From: Bacillus_I endophytica_A
GTDB taxonomy: Bacteria > Bacillota > Bacilli > Bacillales > Bacillaceae_H
Assembly: GCF_026790145.1 (NCBI RefSeq)
Contig: NZ_JALAMS010000054.1
Coordinates: 111,601-175,600 of the forward strand
Direction of reading: 5' to 3'
DNA length: 64,000 nucleotides
In this document: piece by piece, positions 1-7,895 of the stretch
Layout of the letters: every line of letters begins with the position of its first letter
Numbering within the stretch: position 1 is the first letter of the stretch
Translations under genes and position numbers: made by a program
The notes under the pieces: generated by a model
The model's database searches: none
Told to the model about the DNA's origin: nothing
Seen by the model: the letters and a program-made list of their open reading frames with translations, nothing else

Positions 1-773
1 AATCCACAAATAATTAAGATTGGAAGAGTATAAAATAAAACAACGCGCACAAGCACACCTTTTACAACGCCAGGCAGTACTTTTTCTGCATCTTTTGTTT
101 CTGTAATCGTAAGACCAATAAGCTCTGATCCACCATATGAGAAAAGAACAACAAGAAGTGTCGCAAATACAGCTGTCCATCCATTTGGAACGAAATCTGT
201 ATAGTTGTGTAAGTAGTGCTGAGCACTGTTATCACTTGGAATCAATCCGAGTAAAATGGCTCCTCCTACAATAATGAAAGCAATAATAACGAAAATTTTA
301 ATTCCTGCAAACCAGAACTCAATTTCTCCAAATGATTTTACACTTGTTACATTAATTAAAATTAAAACAAGAGAACAAATTAGACATAACACCCATAGTG
401 GAATAGTTGTAAACCAGTATTGCAAGAAACTACCTGCTGCAATTACTTCAATAACACAAACAGATAGCCACATGAAACAGTAAATAGAGCCAACAATAAA
501 CGAAAAACGAGTGCCAAACGCTCTTTCAATTAAGTCTTTCATGTTGTGACCAGGATAAGCAATAGCCATTTCTGATAAGGCGCCCATAATAATAAGAAGA
601 AGTAATCCTGCAAACAAATATGGAAAGATTACGGCTGGTCCAGCTAATCCAACAGTATCGGCACTTCCTTTGAAAATGCCTGTTCCAATCATACCTCCAA
701 TTGCAATCATTCGAATGTGACGAGGCAATAGTTGTTTCTTAAGTTGAGTTGATGACGTGTTGTGTTCTTTCAT
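1..773 (-). CDS. APC-family amino acid permease, C-terminus cut by window edge
   Basis: Reading the minus strand from ATG at 773 gives an uninterrupted 257-residue frame that leaves the window. It begins MKEHNTSSTQLKKQ and soon reaches RHIRMIAIGGMIGTGIFKGS, the N-terminal signature of amino acid/polyamine/organocation permeases of the AAT type. At least six hydrophobic segments follow, with the family's SYGGSELIGLTITETK segment around residues 215-230. AGGA-type ribosome-site sequence precedes the ATG. A T-box leader directly upstream makes expression dependent on an uncharged tRNA, so the protein very probably imports an amino acid. The tentative specifier (UUC) points to phenylalanine, but the substrate cannot be read from the protein. 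Confidence 0.9.
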   Translation of the reverse strand, partial: MKEHNTSSTQLKKQLLPRHIRMIAIGGMIGTGIFKGSADTVGLAGPAVIFPYLFAGLLLLIIMGALSEMAIAYPGHNMKDLIERAFGTRFSFIVGSIYCFMWLSVCVIEVIAAGSFLQYWFTTIPLWVLCLICSLVLILINVTSVKSFGEIEFWFAGIKIFVIIAFIIVGGAILLGLIPSDNSAQHYLHNYTDFVPNGWTAVFATLLVVLFSYGGSELIGLTITETKDAEKVLPGVVKGVLVRVVLFYTLPILIICG

Positions 774-784
774 GCTTTCCTCCC

Positions 785-1067
785 AAGTTATAAATTCATA
801 AAAAAGTCCCTGCTGAGTTTTCAGCAGGGACGAAATTATCGCGGTACCACCCTAATTGTAAATAAATATTTACCTCTTCATTTATGTTAACAGTTTTACC
901 CGTCTTTGCTCATATTAATAGAGAAAGAAGCTCAAGGAGTGAATTTCATTTCTAATCTTTGTGTTAACTTTCACCATCCGTTAACTCTCTAGTACAGGGA
1001 GATTAAAATTACTAATGTTCCTTTCATTGCCTTTTGCATTATGAAATTATTATTCTACGTATTTTCT
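785..1067 (-). promoter_or_regulatory. T-box riboswitch leader of the permease
   Basis: On the minus strand the canonical T-box sequence AGGGTGGTACCGCG lies at 853-840. It is followed by a terminator hairpin at 831-800 (GTCCCTGCTGA and its complement, then a T run). A Stem I region with AGAGAG and GGTG elements and a specifier-like loop lies at about 1030-930. The best specifier reading is TTC (Phe) at 943-941, followed by a purine as is usual; ATT (Ile) one base earlier is the alternative. Uncharged cognate tRNA would disrupt the terminator and switch on the permease. Confidence 0.9.
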
Positions 1068-1068
1068 T

Positions 1069-1097
1069 ATCATAGTAAATGTTTAATACGATGTCAA
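1069..1097 (-). promoter_or_regulatory. Sigma-A promoter of T-box leader/permease
   Basis: On the minus strand TTGACA (1097-1092) and TATGAT (1074-1069) are separated by 17 bp. They sit just upstream of the T-box leader, so transcription would start near 1062. Confidence 0.75.
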
Positions 1098-1125
1098 TGG
1101 GATTATTTTCGATAAAGAAGGAAAA

Positions 1126-1186
1126 AGGCTTTTAAAATTTTCAAATTGAAAGAAAAGGGCTTTTAAAATTGCCATATTGAAAGAAA
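1126..1186. repeat. Imperfect tandem repeat, two 30-bp copies
   Basis: Two copies of a sequence starting GGCTTTTAAAATT and ending ATTGAAAGAAA lie at 1126-1155 and 1157-1186 (period 31). They differ at only a few positions. They sit between the peptidase terminator and the permease promoter. No function is evident. Confidence 0.6.
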
Positions 1187-1213
1187 CCGAAAAAAGAATT
1201 TTCGGTTTCTTTT
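1180..1213 (-). terminator. Terminator of the M14 peptidase gene
   Basis: The inverted repeat AAAGAAACCGAAAA / TTTTCGGTTTCTTT has a 5-nt loop and T-rich ends, and lies directly after the peptidase stop codon on the minus strand. Confidence 0.75.
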
Positions 1214-1224
1214 GGACGAGAGGA

Positions 1225-2280
1225 CTATTCATCATTTTGACGATTTGTTTGTGTTGGTAGCGTATCCCAAAAACTTGTATCCTCTTTTTCAATTGAGCGG
1301 TCTGCAATTGCTCGAACAGTCGCATCTAATGTTGAAACGGTTTGTTTAATAAGGTAGCCGTTGCTTTTTTGGCCAAGGGCATAAGATTCAATATAGTGGT
1401 CAGACATACCACGCATTTCAAACAAAAGGGTAGCAACGCCGTAGCGGAGGGCGATTCCATTTCGGCCAATATTAGCTCCAGAGCCACCGTTATATTGCCC
1501 AATGTGTCCCCATCCTTTAGGCTCAAGTGTGTTGTAGACAACAGAACCTAGCTTTTTTGATTTTTCAACAACTTCAGCGTCTACTTCTGAATTTGTTGGG
1601 TAGAGAATAGAACCTGAAACAAGTTCACCGTTTGTCTCACTAAGCGTTCCTTGGTGGTGAAGATCAATCATATAATCGATCGGATATTTTTCTAGCACAT
1701 TCTCATATAAAAATTTGGCCTCTGGTTCCATTTCCCCGATATCTTTTGCATGTTCACGATTTAGATCAACATTGTTTGCATTATAACGTGTTAAATGCCG
1801 GTCTCCATCTGCTATATAATCCTCAAGCGAGAAGTTTACATCACCCATTGCTCCATCTGCATTTAACATCGGAATGATAAGGATGTTTACATTGTCTAAT
1901 ACACCTTTCGTTTTGCCTGTTCCTAAATGTTTAATAAAATCTAAAGCGCCTTCTGTTGTAAGTTGTTCATTTCCATGCTGCTGCGTTAAAAATAAAATCG
2001 TGGGATTGTCGGGATTTGATATATATTTTGCCATATAAATATCGCGATCTTTTACCGTTTGACCAATTACTTCAAGGTCCATGGCAGATTGCTTTTTATC
2101 TTGTTCTTTTAAATAACTGACCATACTTTCGTATGTATGTAAAATAGACGTCTGAACAGATCCATTTCCAGCATTCGGTCCATTTCCAACCGCACTAGCA
2201 GGTACAGCTACAGCTGTTACGGTTCCTAATGCCATCATACTTGATAGAGAAAGAGATAAAATTTTCTTTTTTAACGTCAT
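1225..2280 (-). CDS. Secreted M14-family zinc carboxypeptidase
   Basis: This 351-residue protein has a classic Sec signal peptide: a KKK N-region, a hydrophobic core and a PASA cleavage site near residue 30. The M14 zinc site is visible as HGNE (His102, Glu105) with the third ligand in DLHHQGT (His208). NVDLNREH around residues 170-177 supplies the substrate-binding Asn-Arg, and LLFEMRG places the general-base glutamate at 288. It should remove C-terminal residues from extracellular peptides. It is monocistronic with its own terminator downstream. M14 membership is secure; carboxypeptidase specificity is unknown. Confidence 0.92.
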   Translation of the reverse strand: MTLKKKILSLSLSSMMALGTVTAVAVPASAVGNGPNAGNGSVQTSILHTYESMVSYLKEQDKKQSAMDLEVIGQTVKDRDIYMAKYISNPDNPTILFLTQQHGNEQLTTEGALDFIKHLGTGKTKGVLDNVNILIIPMLNADGAMGDVNFSLEDYIADGDRHLTRYNANNVDLNREHAKDIGEMEPEAKFLYENVLEKYPIDYMIDLHHQGTLSETNGELVSGSILYPTNSEVDAEVVEKSKKLGSVVYNTLEPKGWGHIGQYNGGSGANIGRNGIALRYGVATLLFEMRGMSDHYIESYALGQKSNGYLIKQTVSTLDATVRAIADRSIEKEDTSFWDTLPTQTNRQNDE

Positions 2281-2635
2281 CCATCATTCCCCCAAATCTA
2301 GTTTTATATTTTAATTTTAATAGGTTCAAAAGAGGAATGTAATAGAGCATCTCTACTATCGTTTAGACAGATTTCGCGCAAAAAAGGAGAAAAATGAAGA
2401 AATATAGAGAAATAAGGCTGAATCTTAGAAAGCTCTATATTCAATATAGTCTTTAAGAAGACGATATTCTCCATTATTTATAAGTAAAAACATTTTTCTG
2501 AAAGATTTCCTTTATTTCTTAAGGAAATCTTAAGGAATCATCTGCATACTAGCTTTATTCCAAAAAAACATCGTAAAAAGAATTAAAAAATCAAACGTTT
2601 TAAGCGGAACAAAGAAAGTTGGAGGAGAAAAAGAA
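2281..2635 (+). promoter_or_regulatory. Promoter region of the exporter operon with OmpR-type direct repeat
   Basis: No gene is seen in this 355-bp gap. TCTTAAGGAA occurs twice in tandem (2517-2526 and 2528-2537), exactly 11 bp apart, overlapping where a -35 box should be for the weak -10 CATACT at 2545-2550. Tandem 10-bp half-sites one helical turn apart are typical of OmpR/PhoB-family activators. A two-component system lies just beyond the operon. AAGATTTCCTT and its complement also form a hairpin around the first repeat. Confidence 0.5.
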
Positions 2636-4018
2636 ATGAAAAAATGGATTATTGGTTCTGTCTTAGTGGCAACGGTAGGAGGAGGAAGTTGGTTCTTCCT
2701 ACATAACGAAGAGCAACCTCAAATGGCAACTGCTTCTGTTCAAACATCAACAGTAAGAAAAGGAGACTTAGAAGTAAATGTTACAGGATCTGGTTCTGTA
2801 ACAACCATTACAGATCAAGATGTAACAGCCGCGAATACTTTATTAGGTGTAAAAAGCGTAAGTGTTGTATCAGGAGAAAGTGTGAGTAAAGGAGATACGC
2901 TATTAATCTTTGAAAACGGTGAAACGATAACAGCTCCATTTGATGGAGAAATTACAGCTGTTAAAGTAACAAGTGCAAGCAGTGTATCTGAAGGAACGAT
3001 TCTCCTTCGAATTGAAAATGAAGACGGTTTTGTTTCTCCTATTACAAGAGGAAATGGAACAACCGTTGAGACAACATCATCTGAAGCAACAACAGAAACT
3101 GCAAATAGTTCATCACAAACTAGTGAAACACAAAACGAAGCAGGAACTCAAGATACTGCTACAGTTGGAGCGACTGAGACAACTTCAGCGATTGAAGGAG
3201 AAACAACTACTCAAAGCGGTGGAAATAGTTCAGGAGGAAGTGGTCTTATTGTTGATACGGTGAATGTGAAAGAAGGGCAGACTGTAAATAAAGGAGCTAC
3301 ACTTATGACCTTCACAGACGGAAGTGTTTTACAAGCGCCAGCAAAAGGGATGATTACAAGTCTTGCTGTGGACAGTGGAGACTCTGTTCAAAGTTCAGCA
3401 ACGGTTGCTCATATTACTGATTATACGGCTCTTGAGACAACAATAAGCGTTGATGAACTTGATATTACAGACATTAAAGAAGGACAGAGTGTAGAAGTTA
3501 CAGCAAGTGCATTTCCTGATGAAAAATTTGAAGGAACGGTAACAGAGGTTGCTTCAGAAGGGACATCATCAAATGGAGTATCGACATTTGATGTTACAGT
3601 GCAAATTACAGATCCAAAAAATTTAAAAGTAGGCATGTCAACAGAAGCAAGCATTGAAGTTGAAAGTAAACAAGGAGCTCTATATATACCTGTTGAAGCC
3701 GTTTACGAAAGTGGAGACGAGAAATATGTTCTTGTCCCAACAAGTTCAAGTGACTCTTCTCAATCAACAAAGAAAGTAACAGTTGAAACAGGAATTTCTA
3801 ACGATACAAGCGTTGAAATTACAAAAGGGTTATCCGAAGGAGCTACAGTTCAAATTCCAAAGGTTAGTTCAAATCAAACTTCCTCTCAAGATGAGAAAGC
3901 AATGATGAAAGGTGGCTTTGGAGACGAATCTGGTGGAGGAATGTCAGGAAATCCAGGACAGGCACCAAATGGAGGACCTTCTTCTGCTGGTGGACGTGGA
4001 CAAGGAGGTGGGCAATAA
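2636..4018 (+). CDS. MacA/YknX-type membrane-fusion (HlyD family) adaptor
   Basis: This 460-residue protein starts with one membrane anchor (residues 4-22) after MKKW. It has a lipoyl/hammerhead-like segment at about 60-130 and a Ser/Thr/Glu-rich low-complexity linker at about 140-205. A second lipoyl-like half follows at 205-265, then beta-barrel and membrane-proximal domains to about 400. The tail is Gly/Pro/Asn-rich. It should couple the following ATPase and permease to export across the envelope. AGGAG at 2622-2626 supports the ATG. The gene ends 2 bp before the ATPase gene. The linker between the two lipoyl-like halves is longer and more repetitive than usual. Confidence 0.85.
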   Translation: MKKWIIGSVLVATVGGGSWFFLHNEEQPQMATASVQTSTVRKGDLEVNVTGSGSVTTITDQDVTAANTLLGVKSVSVVSGESVSKGDTLLIFENGETITAPFDGEITAVKVTSASSVSEGTILLRIENEDGFVSPITRGNGTTVETTSSEATTETANSSSQTSETQNEAGTQDTATVGATETTSAIEGETTTQSGGNSSGGSGLIVDTVNVKEGQTVNKGATLMTFTDGSVLQAPAKGMITSLAVDSGDSVQSSATVAHITDYTALETTISVDELDITDIKEGQSVEVTASAFPDEKFEGTVTEVASEGTSSNGVSTFDVTVQITDPKNLKVGMSTEASIEVESKQGALYIPVEAVYESGDEKYVLVPTSSSDSSQSTKKVTVETGISNDTSVEITKGLSEGATVQIPKVSSNQTSSQDEKAMMKGGFGDESGGGMSGNPGQAPNGGPSSAGGRGQGGGQ

Positions 4019-4020
4019 AG

Positions 4021-4743
4021 ATGATAGAGCCTCTTATTGATGTTCGTTTAATGAAGAAGACGTATAAGCTTGGGGACGAAACTGTTACAGCCCTAAAAGA
4101 AGTTTCGCTTACAGTTGAAAAAGGGGACTTTGTTTCGATTATTGGCTCATCAGGTTCTGGAAAATCCACATTTATGAACATGATTGGCTGCCTTGATCGT
4201 CCAGATGCTGGAGAGTATTTATTGGACGGTGAAAATGTTGGAAAAATGAAAAGCTCCCAGTTAGCTTCTATTCGCAATGAGAAGATTGGATTTATTTTTC
4301 AAAACTTTAATCTTTTATCAAAATTAACAGCTATTGAAAATGTTGAGCTTCCTCTTGTGTATCGTGGAGTAAAAGTTGCAGAAAGAAGAGAAAAAGCTTT
4401 GCAAGCTTTAAAAAAGGTAGGACTTGGCGATAGATGGAATCATCTTCCTTCTCAGCTTTCAGGCGGTCAGCAACAGCGTGTTGCTATTGCTCGAGCCCTT
4501 GCTGGAGATCCTCCGCTCCTTTTAGCTGATGAGCCAACAGGAGCGTTAGATCACAAAACAAGTGGAGATATCTTAAAAATTGTGAAGGACTTACATGAGC
4601 AAGGGCACACAATTATCTTAATCACCCATGATTTAGAAGTAGCCAAAAAAGCAAGCAGGATTGTACATATTTATGATGGTGAGCTTTATGAAGAAAGGGG
4701 GGATAAACGTGAACTCCATCTCCATGGCATGGAAAAGCATTAA
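4021..4743 (+). CDS. MacB/YknY-type ABC transporter ATP-binding protein
   Basis: A complete 240-residue ABC ATPase. It has Walker A GSSGSGKST (residues 42-50), Q-loop FQNFNLL, signature LSGGQQQR (about 144-151), Walker B LLLADEPTGALD and the H-loop histidine in LITHD. The LolD/MacB subfamily is indicated by the TGALD motif and by the neighbouring permease with a large extracytoplasmic domain. It energises export with the upstream adaptor and overlapping downstream permease. It overlaps the permease by 35 bp when the GTG start at 4709 is used, implying translational coupling. Confidence 0.93.
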   Translation: MIEPLIDVRLMKKTYKLGDETVTALKEVSLTVEKGDFVSIIGSSGSGKSTFMNMIGCLDRPDAGEYLLDGENVGKMKSSQLASIRNEKIGFIFQNFNLLSKLTAIENVELPLVYRGVKVAERREKALQALKKVGLGDRWNHLPSQLSGGQQQRVAIARALAGDPPLLLADEPTGALDHKTSGDILKIVKDLHEQGHTIILITHDLEVAKKASRIVHIYDGELYEERGDKRELHLHGMEKH

Positions 4744-5863
4744 AGGGAACAAGATAAGGGCGTTTTTAACAATGCTAGGTATTATTATTGGTGTTTCGTC
4801 TGTGATTGTAATGGTTGCCATTGGTCAAGGTTCAACTCAAGAAGTACAAAGCCAAATTGGTAGTTTAGGTAAAGATGTTTTGACTGTAAGCATTACAGGA
4901 TCAGATGTGACTTTTAAAGAAGATGATGCACAAGAGCTCGAAACAGTAAACGGAGTAGATGCTACAGCTCCAACTGTTTCAGGACGTGTAACAGCGAAGA
5001 ACGGAGAAACAAATACCCAAGTGTCCATGACAGGGACAACATCTTCTTATCTAGATGTCCGAGATTTAGAGCTTCAATCTGGTCGCTTTATTGCAGCCCT
5101 TGATCAAGATAACCATTCCAAAGTAGCTGTTCTTGGTTCAGACACAGCACAGACGCTCTTTGGATTAGGAAATGCAGTTGGACAATCTATAGGGATTAAT
5201 GGTTCATCGTATAAAGTGATTGGAGTTCTTCAATCTGTTGGTAGCTCATTAGGAACAAGTGGAGACAGTACGGTTATCGTTCCATTAAGCACAGGCCAAC
5301 GTTTAGCTTCAACAACAAGCATTGAGTCTGTATATGTGAAAGTTCGTGATGAAGAAAATATAAACTTTATTACGAACAGACTTGAACAAACAATGAGGGG
5401 GATCATTGGAGATGAAGACAGCTATAGTGTATCAAGTCAGGAAGATTTAATGGAAACAGCAGACTCTGTTGATAATACTTTAACTCTTCTACTTGGAGGA
5501 AGTGCTGCTATTTCTCTTATTGTTGGTGGAATCGGGATTATGAATATTATGCTTGTATCTGTTTCTGAACGAACAAAAGAGATTGGAATTCGAAAAGCAA
5601 TTGGAGCTAAAAGAGGAAATATTCTACTTCAATTTTTAATTGAGGCTATAATTTTAAGTTCTTTTGGAGGATTGATTGGTGTTGGATTGGGATTAGTAAG
5701 TGCAGAAGCGTTCACAGTTGCGACAGGAACAGCTGTCTCTTATTCTATTCCCGTTATTCTCATGTCATTTGGTTTCTCGCTCTTTATTGGAGTTGTTTTT
5801 GGGGTTTTTCCAGCGAACAAAGCCTCAAAACTAGATCCGATTCAAGCTCTGCGATATGAATGA
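4709..5863 (+). CDS. MacB/YknZ-type ABC transporter permease
   Basis: The frame is open from 4661, but the GTG at 4709 is the likely start because AAAGGGGGG precedes it at 4693-4702. That gives 384 residues beginning MNSISMAWKSIKGNKIRAFLTMLGI. It has one N-terminal membrane segment, a MacB_PCD-like extracytoplasmic domain (about 40-240), then three C-terminal FtsX-like segments containing ERTKEIGIRKAIGAK. The substrate is unknown; related systems export peptides or toxins and protect against antimicrobial peptides. It is the last gene of the operon and a terminator follows directly. Confidence 0.92.
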   Translation: MNSISMAWKSIKGNKIRAFLTMLGIIIGVSSVIVMVAIGQGSTQEVQSQIGSLGKDVLTVSITGSDVTFKEDDAQELETVNGVDATAPTVSGRVTAKNGETNTQVSMTGTTSSYLDVRDLELQSGRFIAALDQDNHSKVAVLGSDTAQTLFGLGNAVGQSIGINGSSYKVIGVLQSVGSSLGTSGDSTVIVPLSTGQRLASTTSIESVYVKVRDEENINFITNRLEQTMRGIIGDEDSYSVSSQEDLMETADSVDNTLTLLLGGSAAISLIVGGIGIMNIMLVSVSERTKEIGIRKAIGAKRGNILLQFLIEAIILSSFGGLIGVGLGLVSAEAFTVATGTAVSYSIPVILMSFGFSLFIGVVFGVFPANKASKLDPIQALRYE

Positions 5864-5865
5864 AA

Positions 5866-5903
5866 AACAAAGCGATCGTATATACTGCGACCGCTTTGTT
5901 TTG
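5866..5903 (+). terminator. Terminator of the exporter operon
   Basis: AACAAAGCG-TCG pairs with CGACCGCTTTGTT across a short loop and ends in TTTT, just after the permease stop. Confidence 0.8.
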
Positions 5904-5920
5904 GTATGATGATAAATAGT

Positions 5921-5927
5921 AAAGGAG
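5921..5927 (+). promoter_or_regulatory. Orphan ribosome-binding site, probably the displaced RBS of the response regulator
   Basis: AAAGGAG lies just left of the insertion-element end, with TATGAT at 5905-5910 before it. No gene starts after it except the decayed recombinase at 5985. The response-regulator GTG on the far side of the element lacks a good RBS. The simplest reading is that the element split them. Confidence 0.4.
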
Positions 5928-5984
5928 ATATTTACAGTAAATAAAAATATAGACATAAGTAGATAAATGGAGTAAAACGTGGAT

Positions 5985-6560
5985 ATGAAACAATATAAAC
6001 CAAAAGAATTTTCAGAAATGATTAATGTAGCTGTTCGAACATTGTCAAGATGGGATAACGAAGGTGTATTAATAGCTTACCCAAACTCGAAAGGAAGAAG
6101 GTATTATACTGATAAACAGTATAGAGAATATATGGGTATTTAAGAAGAAAATAAAGTAGGTAAAACTGTTATTTACACGAGAGTATCTAATCCAGGATAA
6201 AAAATGGTTTAGAAAATCAAATTGGGTTTTTAAAAACATTTACCAATTCAAGAGGAATCACTGTAGATGAAAGTATGACTGATATGGGTAGTGGATTGAA
6301 CTACAATTGAAAACAATGGAATAAGTTGATTGAACATTGTATCGAAGGCAAAATTTCAAGTACTATCATTGCACACAAAGATAGATTTGTTTGTTTTGGT
6401 TATGATTGGTTTAAAGGGTTCTTTGCGAGATGGGAACAGAAATCATGGTTGTCGATAATGAGAAATTGTCTCCCCAAGAAGAACTTGTTCAAGACTTAGT
6501 ATCTATTATCCATGTATTCAGTTGCAGAATATATGGATTAAGAAAATACAAAAAGAAAGT
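5985..6560 (+). pseudogene. tnpA: Decayed IS607-family serine recombinase (tnpA)
   Basis: From ATG 5985 the frame encodes a MerR-like HTH (YKPKEFSEMINVAVRTLSRW) typical of IS607 recombinases and stops at 6141. The same frame continues with VIYTRVSNPG, carrying the catalytic serine of resolvases, then meets another stop. Further pieces such as NGLENQIGFLKTF and, in a shifted frame, QEELVQDLVSIIHVFSCR complete the family's order. Several stops and shifts make it non-functional, so the element can no longer transpose on its own. Confidence 0.85.
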
Positions 6561-6578
6561 GTCGGAGGACAAAGAGTT

Positions 6579-7736
6579 ATGAAGAAAGCATATTTCATTG
6601 AAATAAAACCAACAACGGAACAAATAACTAAAATTCATCAAACTATCGGAGTGTGTAGATATGTTTATAATCTCTACTTGTCTAAAAACAAAGAACTATA
6701 TGAAAAAGAAAAGAAATTCATGAGTGGCTATGATTTTTCTAAATGGCTTAACAATGTTCATATAAAAGAACATAACAAATGGATTAAAGAAGTGTCTAGT
6801 AAAGCCGTTAAGAAAGCGATTATGAATGGAGATAAAGCTTTCAAAAGGTTTTTTAAAGGGTTAAGCAAATTTCCCAGATTTAAGAAAAAGAAGAATCAAG
6901 ATGTAAGGTGCTATTTTCCAAAGAACAACAAAACGGACTGGACTGTAGAACGCCATCGAATCAAAATTCCTACTATTGGGTGGATGAGATTAAAAGAATA
7001 TGGCTACATTCCGAAGAATGCTGTAGTTAAAAGTGGAACTATTTCGCAAAAAGCGGGTCGTTATTATGTATCGGTCTTGTGTGAAGGAGATACTGCGAAA
7101 CATACGACTGAATTAGGAAAAACAGGTTTAGGGATTGATGTAGGTATTAAAGATTTCGCTACTTGTAGTGATGAAGAAGTCTACAAAAATATCAATAAAA
7201 CAACAAAAGTAAGAAAGTTAGAAAAGAAACTAAAACGTGAACAACGCTCTTTGTCACGTAAATATGAAAACTCGAAACGAAAGAGGGGTGAATCTGCTAC
7301 TAATAAAAGAGTGAATATAAACAAAAACATTCTTAGAATTCAAAATTTACATGCTCGGTTGGCAAATATACGATTAGAGTATGTGAAATCGGTTGTAAAT
7401 GACGTGGTGAAAACCAAACCAACATATATTACAATTGAGGACTTGAATGTAAGAGGAATGATGAAGAATAAATACCTATCCAGAGCAGTTGCGCAACCAT
7501 GTTTTTATACATTTAAAACATGGTTAATAGCTAAATGCAAAGAACACAACATCGAATTACGCCAAGTAGACAGGTTTTATCCTTCTTCTAAATGGTGTTC
7601 ATGTTGTGGACATAAAAAAGTGGATTTAAAACTGTCTGACCGAGTGTATAGATGTCAATGTGGACATACAATGGATAGGGAGTTAAATGCCTCAATCAAT
7701 CTTTTACAAGCGAAAGAATATATGATTTTAACTTAA
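6579..7736 (+). CDS. tnpB: TnpB RNA-guided nuclease of the IS605/IS607 group
   Basis: An intact 385-residue protein. The frame is open from 6522, but ATG 6579 is preceded by GGAGG at 6563-6567 and starts the conserved MKKAYFIEIKPT. An N-terminal HTH_OrfB region is followed by a split RuvC domain with all three acidic residues: GIDVGIKDF (Asp187), ITIEDLNVRGM (Glu287) and DRELNASINL (Asp366). A four-cysteine zinc ribbon (CSCCG...CQCG) lies between the second and third. TnpB proteins cut DNA guided by an RNA from the element's right end. The preserved catalytic residues contrast with the wrecked partner tnpA. Confidence 0.93.
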   Translation: MKKAYFIEIKPTTEQITKIHQTIGVCRYVYNLYLSKNKELYEKEKKFMSGYDFSKWLNNVHIKEHNKWIKEVSSKAVKKAIMNGDKAFKRFFKGLSKFPRFKKKKNQDVRCYFPKNNKTDWTVERHRIKIPTIGWMRLKEYGYIPKNAVVKSGTISQKAGRYYVSVLCEGDTAKHTTELGKTGLGIDVGIKDFATCSDEEVYKNINKTTKVRKLEKKLKREQRSLSRKYENSKRKRGESATNKRVNINKNILRIQNLHARLANIRLEYVKSVVNDVVKTKPTYITIEDLNVRGMMKNKYLSRAVAQPCFYTFKTWLIAKCKEHNIELRQVDRFYPSSKWCSCCGHKKVDLKLSDRVYRCQCGHTMDRELNASINLLQAKEYMILT

Positions 7737-7878
7737 ATAGAACGTATATATGTACGGTGGGCTACATCGGAATTTACGCCTGCGGAGAGCTATACAAACG
7801 ATAATAGCGAGCAATTGGCGAGGTCGGGTTCGTAGAAGCAGGAAAACTCTAAGAATATGTACATTTGTCTATATTTTT
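7737..7878 (+). ncRNA. Putative reRNA/omega RNA scaffold at the element right end
   Basis: The 142 bp between the tnpB stop and the right inverted repeat hold no reading frame. They contain GC-richer, structured-looking segments (GTGGGCTACATCGG, CGCCTGCGGAGAGC, GGCGAGGTCGGGTTCG). In TnpB systems the RNA scaffold occupies this position and the guide is the flanking DNA, here starting about 7879. The placement is from family knowledge; the fold was not computed. Confidence 0.5.
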
Positions 7879-7895
7879 AGTAGCAGAGAACTGTA

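Larger units (their letters stand above)
5943..7878 (+). mobile_element. IS607-type insertion element with decayed tnpA and intact tnpB
   Basis: The element is bounded by a perfect 13-bp inverted repeat: AAAAATATAGACA at 5943-5955 and its complement at 7866-7878. Inside are a broken IS607-type serine recombinase gene and a full tnpB, followed by about 140 bp of non-coding right end. IS607 elements make no target duplication, so the exact edges are inferred from the repeat. It lies between the exporter operon and the response-regulator gene. Confidence 0.75.

Noticed and set aside
1126..1186. Possible CRISPR or satellite repeat
   Set aside because: Only two imperfect adjacent copies without spacers.
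6579..7736. Possible Cas12-type CRISPR effector
   Set aside because: Length, start and surroundings are those of TnpB in an IS607-type element, and no repeat-spacer array is present anywhere in the window.
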